Below are positions 54,261 through 63,003 of a stretch of DNA of 64,000 nucleotides, one piece after another. Position 1 is the stretch's first letter. Every line of letters begins with the position of its first letter. The notes beneath the pieces were generated by a model, which saw only the letters and a list, made by a program, of their open reading frames with translations, made no database searches and was not told the DNA's origin. Location: assembly GCF_008327685.1 (NCBI RefSeq), contig NZ_BDDE01000012.1, positions 372,001 to 436,000 on the forward strand, read 5' to 3'. Origin of the DNA: Actinomadura sp. K4S16 (GTDB taxonomy: Bacteria > Actinomycetota > Actinomycetes > Streptosporangiales > Streptosporangiaceae). The position numbers were made by a program, and so were the translations under genes.

Positions 54261-55370
54261 TCAGGCGATCTCCTGCTGGCGCAGCCAGCGGATCTCGGCC
54301 TCGATGAACTCGTCGATGTCGCCGTCCAGGACCGCGGTGGGGTTGCCGACCTCGACGCCGGTGCGCAGGTCCTTCACGATCTGGTACGGGTGCAGGACGT
54401 AGTTGCGGATCTGCGTGCCCCAGCTCGTGGTGCCCTCGCCGCGCAGCTCGGAGAGCTTCTCCGCCTCCTCGTGGCGCTTGCGCTCCAGCAGCTTGGCCTG
54501 CAGGACGTTCATGGCCGTGGCCTTGTTCTGCAGCTGGCTTCGCTCGTTCTGGCAGGAGACGACGATGCCGGTGGGGATGTGGGTGATCCGCACGGCCGAG
54601 TCGGTGGTGTTGACGCCCTGGCCGCCGGGCCCCGACGACCGGTACACGTCGATCCGCAGCTCGGTCTCGTCGATGTCGACGTGGTCGCTCTGCTCCACCA
54701 CGGGGACGACGTCCAGGCCCGCGAACGACGTCTGCCGCCGGCCCTGGTTGTCGAAGGGGGAGATCCGGACGAGCCGGTGGGTGCCGTGCTCGCCGCGCAG
54801 CGTCCCGTAGGCGTAGGGGGCCTTCACGGTGAACGTGGTCGACTTGATCCCGGCCTCTTCGGCGTAGGACGTCTCGTAGACCTCCGTCGGGTAGCCGTGC
54901 CGCTCGGCCCAGCGCAGGTACATCCGCTGGAGCTGCTCGGCCCAGTCGGCCGCGTCCACCCCGCCGGCCTGCGCGTTGATGGTGACCAGCGCCTCGCGGG
55001 CGTCGTACTCGCCCGACATGAGGGTGCGCACTTCGAGCTGCTGGACGGCCTTGTTCAGGGCGGCCAGCTCCTCGTCGGCCTCCGTGCGCGTGTCGGCGTC
55101 GTCCATCTCCCGGGCCATCTCGTACAGCGTGGCGGTGTCGTCGAGCCGCTGCCGCAGGCCCTCGACGCGGTTCAGCTCGCTCTCCAGGTACGACAGGCGG
55201 CGCGTCACCGACTGGGCGCGCTCCTGGTCGCTCCACAGGTCGGGGTCGGCCGACTGCTCGCGCAGCTCCGCGATGTCGCGGCGCATGCCGTCGAGGTCCA
55301 GCACCTGCTCGATGCTGGACAGGGTCGAGCCGAGCTCCTTGAGCTGCTCTTCGGGTTCGATGCCTGCCAC
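54261..55370 (-). CDS. prfB: Peptide chain release factor 2
   Basis: 369 residues from GTG 55370 in one uninterrupted frame, so there is no programmed +1 frameshift as in Escherichia coli. The stop-codon recognition tripeptide SPF lies in [16 protein letters not shown], and the GGQ motif in [20 protein letters not shown]. It terminates translation at UGA and UAA. It is flanked by two paralogous lipoprotein genes, one leftward and one divergent. Its place just upstream of the ftsEX-smpB segment is conserved in actinomycetes. Confidence 0.97.
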   Translation of the reverse strand: MAGIEPEEQLKELGSTLSSIEQVLDLDGMRRDIAELREQSADPDLWSDQERAQSVTRRLSYLESELNRVEGLRQRLDDTATLYEMAREMDDADTRTEADEELAALNKAVQQLEVRTLMSGEYDAREALVTINAQAGGVDAADWAEQLQRMYLRWAERHGYPTEVYETSYAEEAGIKSTTFTVKAPYAYGTLRGEHGTHRLVRISPFDNQGRRQTSFAGLDVVPVVEQSDHVDIDETELRIDVYRSSGPGGQGVNTTDSAVRITHIPTGIVVSCQNERSQLQNKATAMNVLQAKLLERKRHEEAEKLSELRGEGTTSWGTQIRNYVLHPYQIVKDLRTGVEVGNPTAVLDGDIDEFIEAEIRWLRQQEIA

Positions 55371-55519
55371 GGTCCGAGCTTATCGCCGTCCCGGCATGCT
55401 TATCGCCCCATGGCGGACGACCGGACGTCCCTCCAATATCATGCGGATGGCAGAATCACGGGCCGAGGAGGTCGGCCGAGGGCGGTCGGCCCTGGAATCT
55501 CGGTCCGGGGGACGGGTCT

Positions 55520-56575
55520 TTGCACAGCTTCCTGCGGGTGGTCGCGGCCGGGGTGCTGCTCGCCCTGCTCACCGCCGCGGGCTGCGCCGAGGGCAAGACG
55601 GAGGCGCGGCCCACCGTCACCATGCCGAAGACGTCCCCGCCCGCGCCGGTGGCGCTGACCCCGCAGGTCGCGGAGCAGGCGTTCCGCTCCTACGTCACCG
55701 ACGAGGACGTGGCCAGGGCCGCCGGCGACGAGCGCCTCGCGCTGACGTGGACGTCCGACGGACAGTCCCAGCTCACCGCGGCCGAGTTCCGCAAGGCCGC
55801 CTACGACGGCGACCCGGTGCCGCGCTTCGGCTACGGCAAGCCCAGGCTGTACGTGCCGAAGCTGAAGGACGCCGCCTACCCGCAGTGGTTCGTGGTGTCG
55901 GTCGACCGCTCCGTCATGGACCGGCCCAAGAGCAAGCGCAGGGTGCTGATGGGCTTCATCCTGCGCGGGCCGTCCGACCACTGGAAGCTCACGGTCGCGA
56001 CCGTCCTGCAGGAGAAGGCCAAGGAGCCGAAGGTGGCGATCGACGCCGCCGGCTACGCGACGGCCCTCAGCGCGGGCGACGCGTCCCTGCTGATCCGCCC
56101 CCGCGACGTCGGCGGGATCCAGGCGACGATCGCCGCCGAGGGGCCGCGCAGCGTCGCCGCGAAGGTGATGAAGTCCAACCCCGTCACCACCGGCTTCTAC
56201 CAGGACGCCAAGCGCGCCAGGAAGAAGGCCAAGAAGGACGACATCACCTACACGGTCGTCTACACGGCGACGCCGTTCCCCTACTTCGGGCTGCGGACCG
56301 AGCACGGCGGCGGGCTGGTCATCTACTCGCTGTTCCGCAACACCTCGCTGGTCGCCAAGGACCCGCGCACCCCGAAGCCGGAGATCCCGCAGGAGGCCGA
56401 GCACCTCCTCGACGGGGCGGTCGAGGGCAACGAGGTCGACACCACGGCGACGCTGCACTTCGCCGCGTTCGACCCGCCGAAGGCCAAGAAGCGCGCCGCC
56501 CAGGCGAAGGCGCACATGCTCGCCGACGACGGCGCGGTGACCAAGGCGGCCACACCGCCGATCAAGAAGCCCTAG
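55520..56575 (+). CDS. Hypothetical lipoprotein, paralogue of 53152-54135
   Basis: 351 residues from TTG 55520 (MHSFLRVVAAGVLLALLTAAGC), preceded by GGGGGACGGG; C22 is the lipid-modified residue (LTAAGC). A Pro-rich linker leads to two domains of which YVPKLKDAAYPQWFVVSVD, AIDAAGYATALSAGD and FGLRTEHGGGLVIYSLF correspond to segments of the lipoprotein at 53152. The C-terminus is Lys-rich (PPKAKKRAAQAK). Function unknown. An 18-bp segment covering the stop codon is duplicated immediately downstream. Confidence 0.8.
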   Translation: MHSFLRVVAAGVLLALLTAAGCAEGKTEARPTVTMPKTSPPAPVALTPQVAEQAFRSYVTDEDVARAAGDERLALTWTSDGQSQLTAAEFRKAAYDGDPVPRFGYGKPRLYVPKLKDAAYPQWFVVSVDRSVMDRPKSKRRVLMGFILRGPSDHWKLTVATVLQEKAKEPKVAIDAAGYATALSAGDASLLIRPRDVGGIQATIAAEGPRSVAAKVMKSNPVTTGFYQDAKRARKKAKKDDITYTVVYTATPFPYFGLRTEHGGGLVIYSLFRNTSLVAKDPRTPKPEIPQEAEHLLDGAVEGNEVDTTATLHFAAFDPPKAKKRAAQAKAHMLADDGAVTKAATPPIKKP

Positions 56576-56597
56576 GGCCGATCAAGAAGCCCTGGGG
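56559..56597 (+). repeat. Short tandem duplication across a stop codon
   Basis: GCCGATCAAGAAGCCCT occurs twice with only AGG between, at about 56560-56576 and 56578-56594. The first copy holds the TAG stop; in the second the equivalent codon reads TGG. It lies between the convergent lipoprotein and zinc-ribbon genes. Confidence 0.7.
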
Positions 56598-56604
56598 CAC
56601 CGCG

Positions 56605-56790
56605 TCAGCCGTAGACGCGCTGGAGGACGAGCGCCGCGAACAGCAGCGCGACGAGGATCGCCAGGACCACGGCGGGCGGCACGGACGGGCCGTGGTCGTG
56701 AAGCTCCGAGCGGGCCTCCCGGCAGGTGGGGCAGCGGCCCTCCACCACCGGGTTCGAGCACCGAGCACAGATGAGATGTTCGCAGCTCAT
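56605..56790 (-). CDS. Small zinc-ribbon membrane peptide
   Basis: 61 residues from ATG 56790 (MSCEHLICARCSNPVVEGRC). Cys pairs C9-x2-C and C20-x2-C (CPTC) form a predicted zinc ribbon, followed by a single membrane helix near the C-terminus (PPAVVLAILVALLFAALVLQ). Small proteins with this layout are found near ftsE in other actinomycetes; function unknown. The frame continues upstream in a 188-residue reading, but codon use and homology support the ATG chosen. It is convergent with the lipoprotein gene. Confidence 0.65.
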   Translation of the reverse strand: MSCEHLICARCSNPVVEGRCPTCREARSELHDHGPSVPPAVVLAILVALLFAALVLQRVYG

Positions 56791-57200
56791 GTCGTGGGCC
56801 CCAATCTCCGACAACGGCACGCGGTCCGTGCGGGAAGCGTCGGCCTGTCTGGTCGTTCGTCCATCTATTAGGTATCTTTCGCCATCATCCAGCGTAGCCG
56901 GACTGTATGGTCGTTCCGGCAAGTCCGGGGGCAAAGCCGGTATGAAACGACCGGACGTCGGGAGACCGTTCACATGGCACTGATCGGACGTCACGCACAG
57001 ATCGGACGCGGTGCCGGCCCTGGGCGCCCGTACCGCTCCGAGTGGGACGAGGCGGTCGCCTCTCCCCTCTACACTGCTCGAAGGCTCCGCGTCCCACCTG
57101 GCCGTGAAGCCGGGCGGCGCAGGCAAGGGGCCACGGACTCTTCCGTGGCCGCGGGCCGGCCCGCTCCCCAACCCCTACAGCGAACCGCCGTGATGCAGCC

Positions 57201-57890
57201 GTGATCCACTTCGACAACGTCACCAAGGTCTACCCGAGCCAGAACCGGCCCGCCCTCCAGCATGTGAACGTCGCCATCGAGAAGGGCGAGTTCCTGTTCC
57301 TGGTGGGTCCGTCCGGCTCCGGGAAGTCGACCTTCCTGCGCCTCATCCTGAAGGAGGAGCGTCCTTCCCAGGGTCACGTGCACGTGGCGGGCAAGGACCT
57401 GAGCAGGCTGAGCAACTGGAAGGTGCCGCACCTGCGTCGCAGGATCGGCTGCGTATTCCAGGACTTCCGCCTCCTGCCCAACAAGAACGTCTTCGAGAAC
57501 GTCGCGTTCGCCCTCGAGGTGATCGGCAAGCCGCGGCGGTTCATCGGCAAGGTCGTCCCCGAGGTCATCGACCTGGTCGGCCTGGAGGGCAAGGCCCACC
57601 GGATGCCGGACGAGCTGTCCGGCGGCGAGCAGCAGCGCGTTGCCATCGCGCGCGCGTTCGTCAACCGCCCGATGATCCTGCTGGCCGACGAGCCGACCGG
57701 GAACATCGACCCCGCCACCTCGATCGGCATCATGAAGGTGCTGGACCGCATCAACCGGACCGGCACCACCGTCGTCATGGCCACCCACGACGCCGCCATC
57801 GTCGACGCGTTCCGCAAGCGCGTCGTCGAGCTGGAGGACGGCCGCGTCGTCCGCGACCAGTCGCGCGGCGTGTACGGGCAGGCGTACTGA
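57201..57890 (+). CDS. ftsE: Cell-division ATP-binding protein FtsE
   Basis: 229 residues from GTG 57201. Walker A is [16 protein letters not shown] (about 34-49), the Q loop lies in [21 protein letters not shown], signature [19 protein letters not shown], Walker [14 protein letters not shown] and H loop [11 protein letters not shown]. FtsE pairs with FtsX to drive wall hydrolases at the septum, regulating them from outside the cell. An ORF on the opposite strand is a shadow. The 155-bp gap to ftsX includes a GC-rich hairpin but both genes are probably cotranscribed. Confidence 0.96.
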   Translation: MIHFDNVTKVYPSQNRPALQHVNVAIEKGEFLFLVGPSGSGKSTFLRLILKEERPSQGHVHVAGKDLSRLSNWKVPHLRRRIGCVFQDFRLLPNKNVFENVAFALEVIGKPRRFIGKVVPEVIDLVGLEGKAHRMPDELSGGEQQRVAIARAFVNRPMILLADEPTGNIDPATSIGIMKVLDRINRTGTTVVMATHDAAIVDAFRKRVVELEDGRVVRDQSRGVYGQAY

Positions 57891-58045
57891 CACATGCGCG
57901 CCGGAACGGGCGCAGCGAAATCTGAACCATCGATTCCCGCCGGGTCGTAGGACACCCTGAGGGTGCCCGAGAGGCGGCCGCCGGCGCCGCGTCCCGCGGC
58001 CGCCCCGGCTCCCGGCCCGGCAACGGCGATCAAGGACAGCGAGGC

Positions 58046-58951
58046 ATGCGCGTACAGTTCGTTCTCCAGGAGATCTGGATCGGTCTCCGCAGGAACATGA
58101 CGATGACGATCTCCCTCGTCATCACCGTCGCCATCGCCATGGCGCTCTTCGGCACCGGGCTGCTCCTGCGGCAGCAGGTCTCCGCGTCCAAGAGCTACTG
58201 GTACGACAAGATCGAGGTGTCGATCTTCCTGTGCGCGAAGACGAGCTCGAACCCGGTCTGCCAGAAGCAGGACGTCACCGACCAGCAGCGGCAGACGCTC
58301 AAGGCGCAGCTGGAGAAGATGCCGCAGGTCTCGCAGGTCCAGTACGAGAACAAGCAGCAGGCCTACGCCCGCTTCAAGGACCGCTTCGCGGGATCGCCCG
58401 GCTTCGTGGAGAGCACCCGCGAGGGCGACATCCCCGACTCGTTCCGGGTGAAGCTGAAGAACCCGGAGGAGTACAAGGCGGTCGCGCAGGCGATGCTCAA
58501 CCAGCCCGGCGTCGACTCGGTGATCAACGAGCAGGAGATCCTGAAACGGTTCTTCCGCATCCTGAACGGCCTGCAGGTCGCGGCGCTGACGATCGCGCTG
58601 ATCCAGGTGATCGCCGCGGTGATGCTGGTCGGCAACACCGTCCGGCTGTCGGCGTTCAACCGGCGCCGGGAGACCGGCATCATGCGGCTGGTCGGCGCGT
58701 CGAACACCTATATCCAGATGCCCTTCATCCTGGAGGGCGCGATAGCCGGGCTGATCGGCGGGTTGTTCGCCTCCGTACTGCTGATCTTCAGTAAGAAACT
58801 CCTGGTCGACAGACTCGCGGGGGACGTCCAGCTCGTCAGCCAGCTCGGCTGGAGCGTGGTGATCCTCGTCATCATCGTGTCGATCTGCTTCGGCGTCCTG
58901 CTGTGCGCCGTCTCCTCGTTCCTGACCCTGCGCAGATACCTGAAGATCTGA
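58046..58951 (+). CDS. ftsX: Cell-division protein FtsX
   Basis: 301 residues from ATG 58046 (MRVQFVLQEIWIGLRRNMTMTISLVITVAIAMALFG). Four membrane helices are predicted at about 21-43, 175-200, 225-250 and 265-290. The extracytoplasmic domain after helix 1 (about 45-170) has two cysteines (FLCAKTSSNPVCQK) that may form a disulfide and is the part that contacts the wall hydrolase partner. The helix-2 region shows FNRRRETGIMRLVGASNTYIQMPFILEGAIAGLIGG. It forms the membrane partner of FtsE. Confidence 0.96.
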   Translation: MRVQFVLQEIWIGLRRNMTMTISLVITVAIAMALFGTGLLLRQQVSASKSYWYDKIEVSIFLCAKTSSNPVCQKQDVTDQQRQTLKAQLEKMPQVSQVQYENKQQAYARFKDRFAGSPGFVESTREGDIPDSFRVKLKNPEEYKAVAQAMLNQPGVDSVINEQEILKRFFRILNGLQVAALTIALIQVIAAVMLVGNTVRLSAFNRRRETGIMRLVGASNTYIQMPFILEGAIAGLIGGLFASVLLIFSKKLLVDRLAGDVQLVSQLGWSVVILVIIVSICFGVLLCAVSSFLTLRRYLKI

Positions 58952-59002
58952 CGCCGCGACCGGATCCGGCGCAACCGCCGGATCCGGGCCGCGGCGCCGC
59001 CC

Positions 59003-59008
59003 TACACT
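59003..59008 (+). promoter_or_regulatory. -10 box upstream of the S41 protease gene
   Basis: TACACT fits TANNNT. It lies 7 nt before ATG 59016, which opens a 13-codon ORF overlapping the protease start (see findings). Confidence 0.4.
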
Positions 59009-59044
59009 TGGCCGCATGACCCCCTCCGCGCCCCCGTCGAGCCC

Positions 59045-60223
59045 GTGTCCCCGCTGAACAGGCGGCCGGGCGGCGTGCTGCGCGGCGCCGCGATGGCGGC
59101 GGCGCTCGTCTGCGCCTACGGCGCCGGGGTCGTGAGCGGCTCGGGCTCCGAGCGGCACGCGGCCGTCGCCGGGGGCGGCTCCGTCCTGGACGACGCGGCG
59201 GCGAAGATCGGCGGCCGGGCCGCGCGGCCCGTCGACCGCGGCGAGCTCGACCGCGCCGCCATCGAGGGCATGCTGCGCGGGCTCGGCGACAAGTGGGCGC
59301 ACTACTACTCGGCCCGCGAGTACGACGACGTCGAAGGGCGCCTCACCGGCCGCTACAGCGGCGTCGGGCTGTGGCTCGGCAGCGAGGACGGCGACGACCG
59401 CGTGCTGGTGGCGAGCGTCCAGCCCGGCACCCCCGCCGCCCGCGCCGGCGTCCGGGCCGGCGACGTCGTCACCCGCGTCGGGCAGGCCTCCGTGACGGGC
59501 TGGGACATCTCGCGCGTGGCCGAGGCGCTGCGCGGACGTCCGGACGAGACGGTCGAACTCACCGTGGAGCGCGAGCGTCGAACCAGGAGGTTCCACCTCG
59601 CCCGCACGAAGGTCTCCGGAGGGGACGTCACCGTGACCGAACTCCCCGAGCACGCGCGGATGATCCGCGTCGGCGCCTTCACCCGCGGCACGGGCGGGCA
59701 GGTCCGGGCGGCCGTGACCGGGCGGTCACCGGCGGGCCGGCCGGGCGGCGGCGTCCTGCTCGACCTGCGCGGCAACCCCGGCGGGCTGGTGGACGAGGCG
59801 GTCGAGACGGCGTCGGCCTTCCTGCCCGGCGGCCCGGTCGTGACCTATGAGCCGCGCGGCAGGCCCGTCCAGCGGCGCACCGTCACGACCCCGGGCGACG
59901 CGCGGACCCCGCTCGTGGTGCTCGTCGACGCGGGCACCGCCAGCGCCGCGGAGATCGTCGCGGGCTCCCTGCGCGACCGCGACCGCGCGGTGATCGTAGG
60001 ATCGCGTACGTACGGGAAGGGCTCGGTGCAGGAACCCCTCCGGCTCGCCGACGGGTCGGTCATCGAGCTGACCGTCGGTCGCTACCGCACGCCGAGCGGC
60101 CGTAACCTCGACGGGGTCGGCATCGAACCCGACGTGGAGGTCTCCGCCGACCGCCCCGCGAAGGCGGCCGAGCGGCGCGCCCGGACGGTGCTGCGCGGCC
60201 TCGACGCGGCGATGCCCGGGTAG
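59045..60223 (+). CDS. S41-family C-terminal processing protease
   Basis: 392 residues from GTG 59045. A membrane or signal helix (about 12-35) leads to a peptidase with a PDZ domain (about 100-185; SGVGLWLGSEDGDDRVLVAS, PGTPAARAGVRAGDVVTRVG) and the S41 core: LLDLRGNPGGLVDEAVETASAFL, catalytic Ser in DAGTASAAEIVAGSL and Lys in SRTYGKGSVQE. It cleaves protein C-termini in the cell envelope; because tmRNA tags end in a hydrophobic ALAA-type C-terminus, a Ctp protease next to smpB and ssrA is a reasonable partner, though this is inference. Confidence 0.93.
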   Translation: MSPLNRRPGGVLRGAAMAAALVCAYGAGVVSGSGSERHAAVAGGGSVLDDAAAKIGGRAARPVDRGELDRAAIEGMLRGLGDKWAHYYSAREYDDVEGRLTGRYSGVGLWLGSEDGDDRVLVASVQPGTPAARAGVRAGDVVTRVGQASVTGWDISRVAEALRGRPDETVELTVERERRTRRFHLARTKVSGGDVTVTELPEHARMIRVGAFTRGTGGQVRAAVTGRSPAGRPGGGVLLDLRGNPGGLVDEAVETASAFLPGGPVVTYEPRGRPVQRRTVTTPGDARTPLVVLVDAGTASAAEIVAGSLRDRDRAVIVGSRTYGKGSVQEPLRLADGSVIELTVGRYRTPSGRNLDGVGIEPDVEVSADRPAKAAERRARTVLRGLDAAMPG

Positions 60224-60233
60224 AGGCCACAAA

Positions 60234-60287
60234 CTGACAAGACGACGATGCCTGACAAGACGACGATGCCTGACAAGACGACGATGC
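60234..60287 (+). repeat. Three exact 18-bp tandem repeats before smpB
   Basis: CTGACAAGACGACGATGC is repeated three times in register (60234-60251, 60252-60269, 60270-60287), followed by a degenerate partial copy. It fills half of the gap between the S41 protease and smpB. Read in one frame it encodes MPDKTT twice, ending at a TGA (60293-60295). Confidence 0.95.
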
Positions 60288-60325
60288 CGGACTGAGACGA
60301 CGAACGCCGGACAAGGACTGAGGAC

Positions 60326-60817
60326 GTGGCACGGGACACCGGGCGCAAGAAGGACACCGGGCACAAGCTCATCGCCCAGAACAAGCGGGCCCGCTACGAC
60401 TACCACATCGACGACACGTGGGAGGCGGGCATGGTGCTCATGGGCACCGAGGTGAAGGCCCTGCGCGCCGGCCGCGCCTCCCTCGCCGACGGCTTCGCGC
60501 ACGTGCGGGACGGCGAGGTGTGGCTGGAGAACGTCCACATCCCCGAGTACACCCAGGGGACCTGGACCAACCACGCCCCGCGCCGGCGCCGCAAGCTGCT
60601 GCTGCACCGCCGCGAGATCCAGAAGATCATCGCGAGGTCGGAGGAGCCGGGCTGGACGCTGATCCCGCTCTCGCTGTACTTCAAGGACGGGAAGGCCAAG
60701 GTCGAGATCGGCCTGGCCCGTGGTAAGAAGACCTACGACAAGCGCCAGGCCATCGCCAAGCGGGAAGCCGAGCGGGAGATGCAGAAGGCGGCGGCGGCCC
60801 GGTTCAGGAGACGGTGA
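60326..60817 (+). CDS. smpB: SsrA-binding protein SmpB
   Basis: 163 residues from GTG 60326, with GAGGAC just upstream. The OB-fold shows [71 protein letters not shown] and LVPL-like [30 protein letters not shown], with a basic C-terminal tail that contacts the decoding site. It binds tmRNA (ssrA) and delivers it to stalled ribosomes. The partner ssrA gene is at 63091. The next gene starts 3 nt after the stop. Confidence 0.97.
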   Translation: MARDTGRKKDTGHKLIAQNKRARYDYHIDDTWEAGMVLMGTEVKALRAGRASLADGFAHVRDGEVWLENVHIPEYTQGTWTNHAPRRRRKLLLHRREIQKIIARSEEPGWTLIPLSLYFKDGKAKVEIGLARGKKTYDKRQAIAKREAEREMQKAAAARFRRR

Positions 60818-60820
60818 AGG

Positions 60821-62758
60821 GTGTCGATGACGAACCGAGGCCGGAGGCGGGCCGGGGCCCGGACGCCGCTCCTTTCGCCGCTGCGGCGCCGTTCGGTCGC
60901 GCTGGCGGCCTGCGGCGCCCTGGTCGGGACGATGACGACCGGATGCTGGGCCGAGCCCTCCGCGATGCCCGCCGTCCGCGACTTCCTCATCGCCTGGCAG
61001 GTCGGCAACTACGAGGCCGCGGCCGGGCGGACGGTCGGCGCCGACCGCAAACAGGTCGAGGACGCCCTCGGCCGCGTCCGGCAGCAGCTCGACGCCGCGT
61101 CCCTGCGGCTGTCCCTCGGCACCGAGGTGGAGGGCTCCGACGTCGACCAGATCGTCAAGAAGGGCGACGAGGCCGACGCCCGCTTCACCGTGAAGATCGA
61201 CCTGGGTGAGAACGGGCAGCCCTGGCAGTACCCCGGCCTCATGCACCTGCGCCGCGTCGGCGGCAAGTGGAAGGTCGTCTGGGACCCGTCCATCATCAAC
61301 ACCAAGCTGAAGCAGGGGCAGCGCCTCGCCGTGGTGACGGAGGTGCCGAAGCGCGCCCCGATCACCGACACCGCGGGCCGCACCGCGCTGCGCGAGATCG
61401 GCGCCTACCAGTTCGGGGTGTTCCCGGGGCAGCTCGCCGACCCGCGGAAGACCATCGACCAGCTCGTCAAGGAGACCAAGATCGACGGCGGCCGGCGGCT
61501 GGACGGCGAGCGCCTCCTCGGCCGTGTCCGGTCCGCGCCGCCGCAGACGTTCCTGCCGCTGCTGACCTTGCAGGCCCCCGACCACAACGCGGTGAGCCAG
61601 CGGCTCGCCCAGATTCCGGGGCTGCGGTTCCAGGGCGTCCGCGCGCCGATCGCGCCCGCGTACGCGCCCGAGCTGATCGGCAACCTCGGCCCGGCCACCG
61701 CCGACCGGCTCCAGCAGGTCGGCGCCCCCTACCAGCCGGGCGACACGATCGGCGTCAGCGGCATCCAGCTGCTCCAGCAGCGCCGCCTCGCCGGGACGCC
61801 GACCGTCAGCGTCGTCGCGCAGGACGAGACCGGCAAGACCACCGAGCGGCTGCGCTCCTGGCCCGGCCTGGAGCCGCAGGAGGTCCAGACGACCCTCGAC
61901 CCCGGTTACCAGAAGCATGCCGACGACGCGCTGGCCGGCCTGCCGTACCCGGCCTCCATGACGGTCGTGCGGCCGAGCACCGGCGAGGTGCTCGCCGTGG
62001 CCAACCACGGGACGGGCGACAAGAACCTGGCGTTCGAGGGCCAGTACCCGCCCGGCCTGACGTTCGGGATCGTGTCCGCGCTGGCGCTGTTCTCCCAGGC
62101 CGGCATGAAGCAGTCCACTGAGACCACCTGCCCCGGCACCGTCACCGTCGGCGGCAAGACGTTCACCAACAGGGCCCGCCCCGACAGCACCTTCGCCAAC
62201 CACTTCGCCGCGTCCTGCAAGACGACCCTCGCGCAGCTCAGCAGCAAGGTGGACGCCCAGACCCTCCTCCGCGAGGCGTCCCAGCTCGGAATCGGCAAGA
62301 ACTGGGGCCTCGGCGTCCCCGCCTTCACCGGCTCCGTCCCGGCACCTGCGAACGACGGCGAAAAGGCCGCGACCATGGTCGGCGAAGGCGCCGTCCAGGT
62401 CAGCCCCTTGGCGATGGCCCTGGTGGCCGCCGCCGCCTACACCGGCACCTGGAAGCCGCCCTACGTCTTCAAGGACCCGTCCACGACGGCCCAGGCACCG
62501 CAGGCCCAGAGCCCGCCGTCCGAATCCATCTCGAACCTCAAGAGGGTCCTGAACCGCACCGCGTCCCGGGGCAACGCCCGCGGCGCCCGCGTCTCCGGCG
62601 ACGTCGTCGGCGTCGCCGCCCTCGCCACCTACAACGAGGGTGGTCGGCCCAAGACCGTCTCCTGGTTCATCGGCTCCAGCGGGGACCGCGCCTTCGCCAT
62701 CGCCGTCGAGGGCGCCGTCAACACCCCGAAGCTCGTCGCGAAGTTCCTGGGCGGTTAG
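60821..62758 (+). CDS. PBP-like lipoprotein with all transpeptidase motifs lost
   Basis: 645 residues from GTG 60821 (ATG 60827 is an alternative). Lipobox MTTGC (C42) places it outside the membrane. The N-terminal NTF2-like MecA_N domain (about 50-185; VRDFLIAWQVGNYEAAAGRT, YPGLMHLRRVGGKWKVVWDPS) and dimerisation region are intact, and the transpeptidase fold is recognisable to the end (AVEGAVNTPKLVAKFLGG). The catalytic motifs are gone: S-x-x-K reads L413-T-F-G416, S-x-N reads S465-C-K467, and the K-T-G strand reads V598-A-A. It should not acylate substrates or penicillin; a structural or regulatory role is inferred. Confidence 0.93.
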   Translation: MSMTNRGRRRAGARTPLLSPLRRRSVALAACGALVGTMTTGCWAEPSAMPAVRDFLIAWQVGNYEAAAGRTVGADRKQVEDALGRVRQQLDAASLRLSLGTEVEGSDVDQIVKKGDEADARFTVKIDLGENGQPWQYPGLMHLRRVGGKWKVVWDPSIINTKLKQGQRLAVVTEVPKRAPITDTAGRTALREIGAYQFGVFPGQLADPRKTIDQLVKETKIDGGRRLDGERLLGRVRSAPPQTFLPLLTLQAPDHNAVSQRLAQIPGLRFQGVRAPIAPAYAPELIGNLGPATADRLQQVGAPYQPGDTIGVSGIQLLQQRRLAGTPTVSVVAQDETGKTTERLRSWPGLEPQEVQTTLDPGYQKHADDALAGLPYPASMTVVRPSTGEVLAVANHGTGDKNLAFEGQYPPGLTFGIVSALALFSQAGMKQSTETTCPGTVTVGGKTFTNRARPDSTFANHFAASCKTTLAQLSSKVDAQTLLREASQLGIGKNWGLGVPAFTGSVPAPANDGEKAATMVGEGAVQVSPLAMALVAAAAYTGTWKPPYVFKDPSTTAQAPQAQSPPSESISNLKRVLNRTASRGNARGARVSGDVVGVAALATYNEGGRPKTVSWFIGSSGDRAFAIAVEGAVNTPKLVAKFLGG

Positions 62759-62797
62759 GCGCGGTCAGGCACTTTGTCAGCTCTTTACCGGCGGCGC

Positions 62798-62826
62798 GCA
62801 ACCAACCCGGCCCCCGGGTGCGTCTT
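62798..62826 (+). promoter_or_regulatory. ECF-sigma-like promoter
   Basis: GCAACC (62798-62803), a 17-bp spacer and CGTCTT (62821-62826) resemble promoters of SigE-type ECF sigma factors in actinomycetes. The predicted transcript would start near 62832. Confidence 0.5.
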
Positions 62827-62831
62827 TACGG

Positions 62832-62977
62832 GTGACTGAGCCACCGCTTGGGGGGTTGCGGGACTCAGTCGCCGTGATGAGACCAGAGCCTCGTCTCGGG
62901 GGAGGCTCTGCCGTCCGGACCGGCCCGACCCTGCCGGTCGACCCCGGTGGACGCGACACCGCTCGCGTCCACCGGGG
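62832..62977 (+). ncRNA. Candidate short structured transcript between the PBP-like gene and ssrA
   Basis: About 146 nt from the predicted ECF start to the end of the terminator hairpin. Two earlier stems fall within it. A leaderless GTG at 62833 is an alternative reading as a small coding RNA, but its frame continues past the terminator. Homology to a known RNA family was not recognised. Confidence 0.3.
62942..62977 (+). terminator. Strong terminator before ssrA
   Basis: CCCCGGTGGACGCGA (62942-62956) and TCGCGTCCACCGGGG (62963-62977) form a perfect 15-bp stem with a 6-nt loop. It could end the smpB operon or the short transcript above. Confidence 0.85.
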
Positions 62978-63003
62978 TTCACGTGTGCCCGGAGGGAATC
63001 ACT

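Noticed and set aside
54261..55370. Programmed frameshift in prfB
   Set aside because: The release-factor frame is open from GTG 55370 to the stop; no in-frame early TGA with a slippery CUU context is present.
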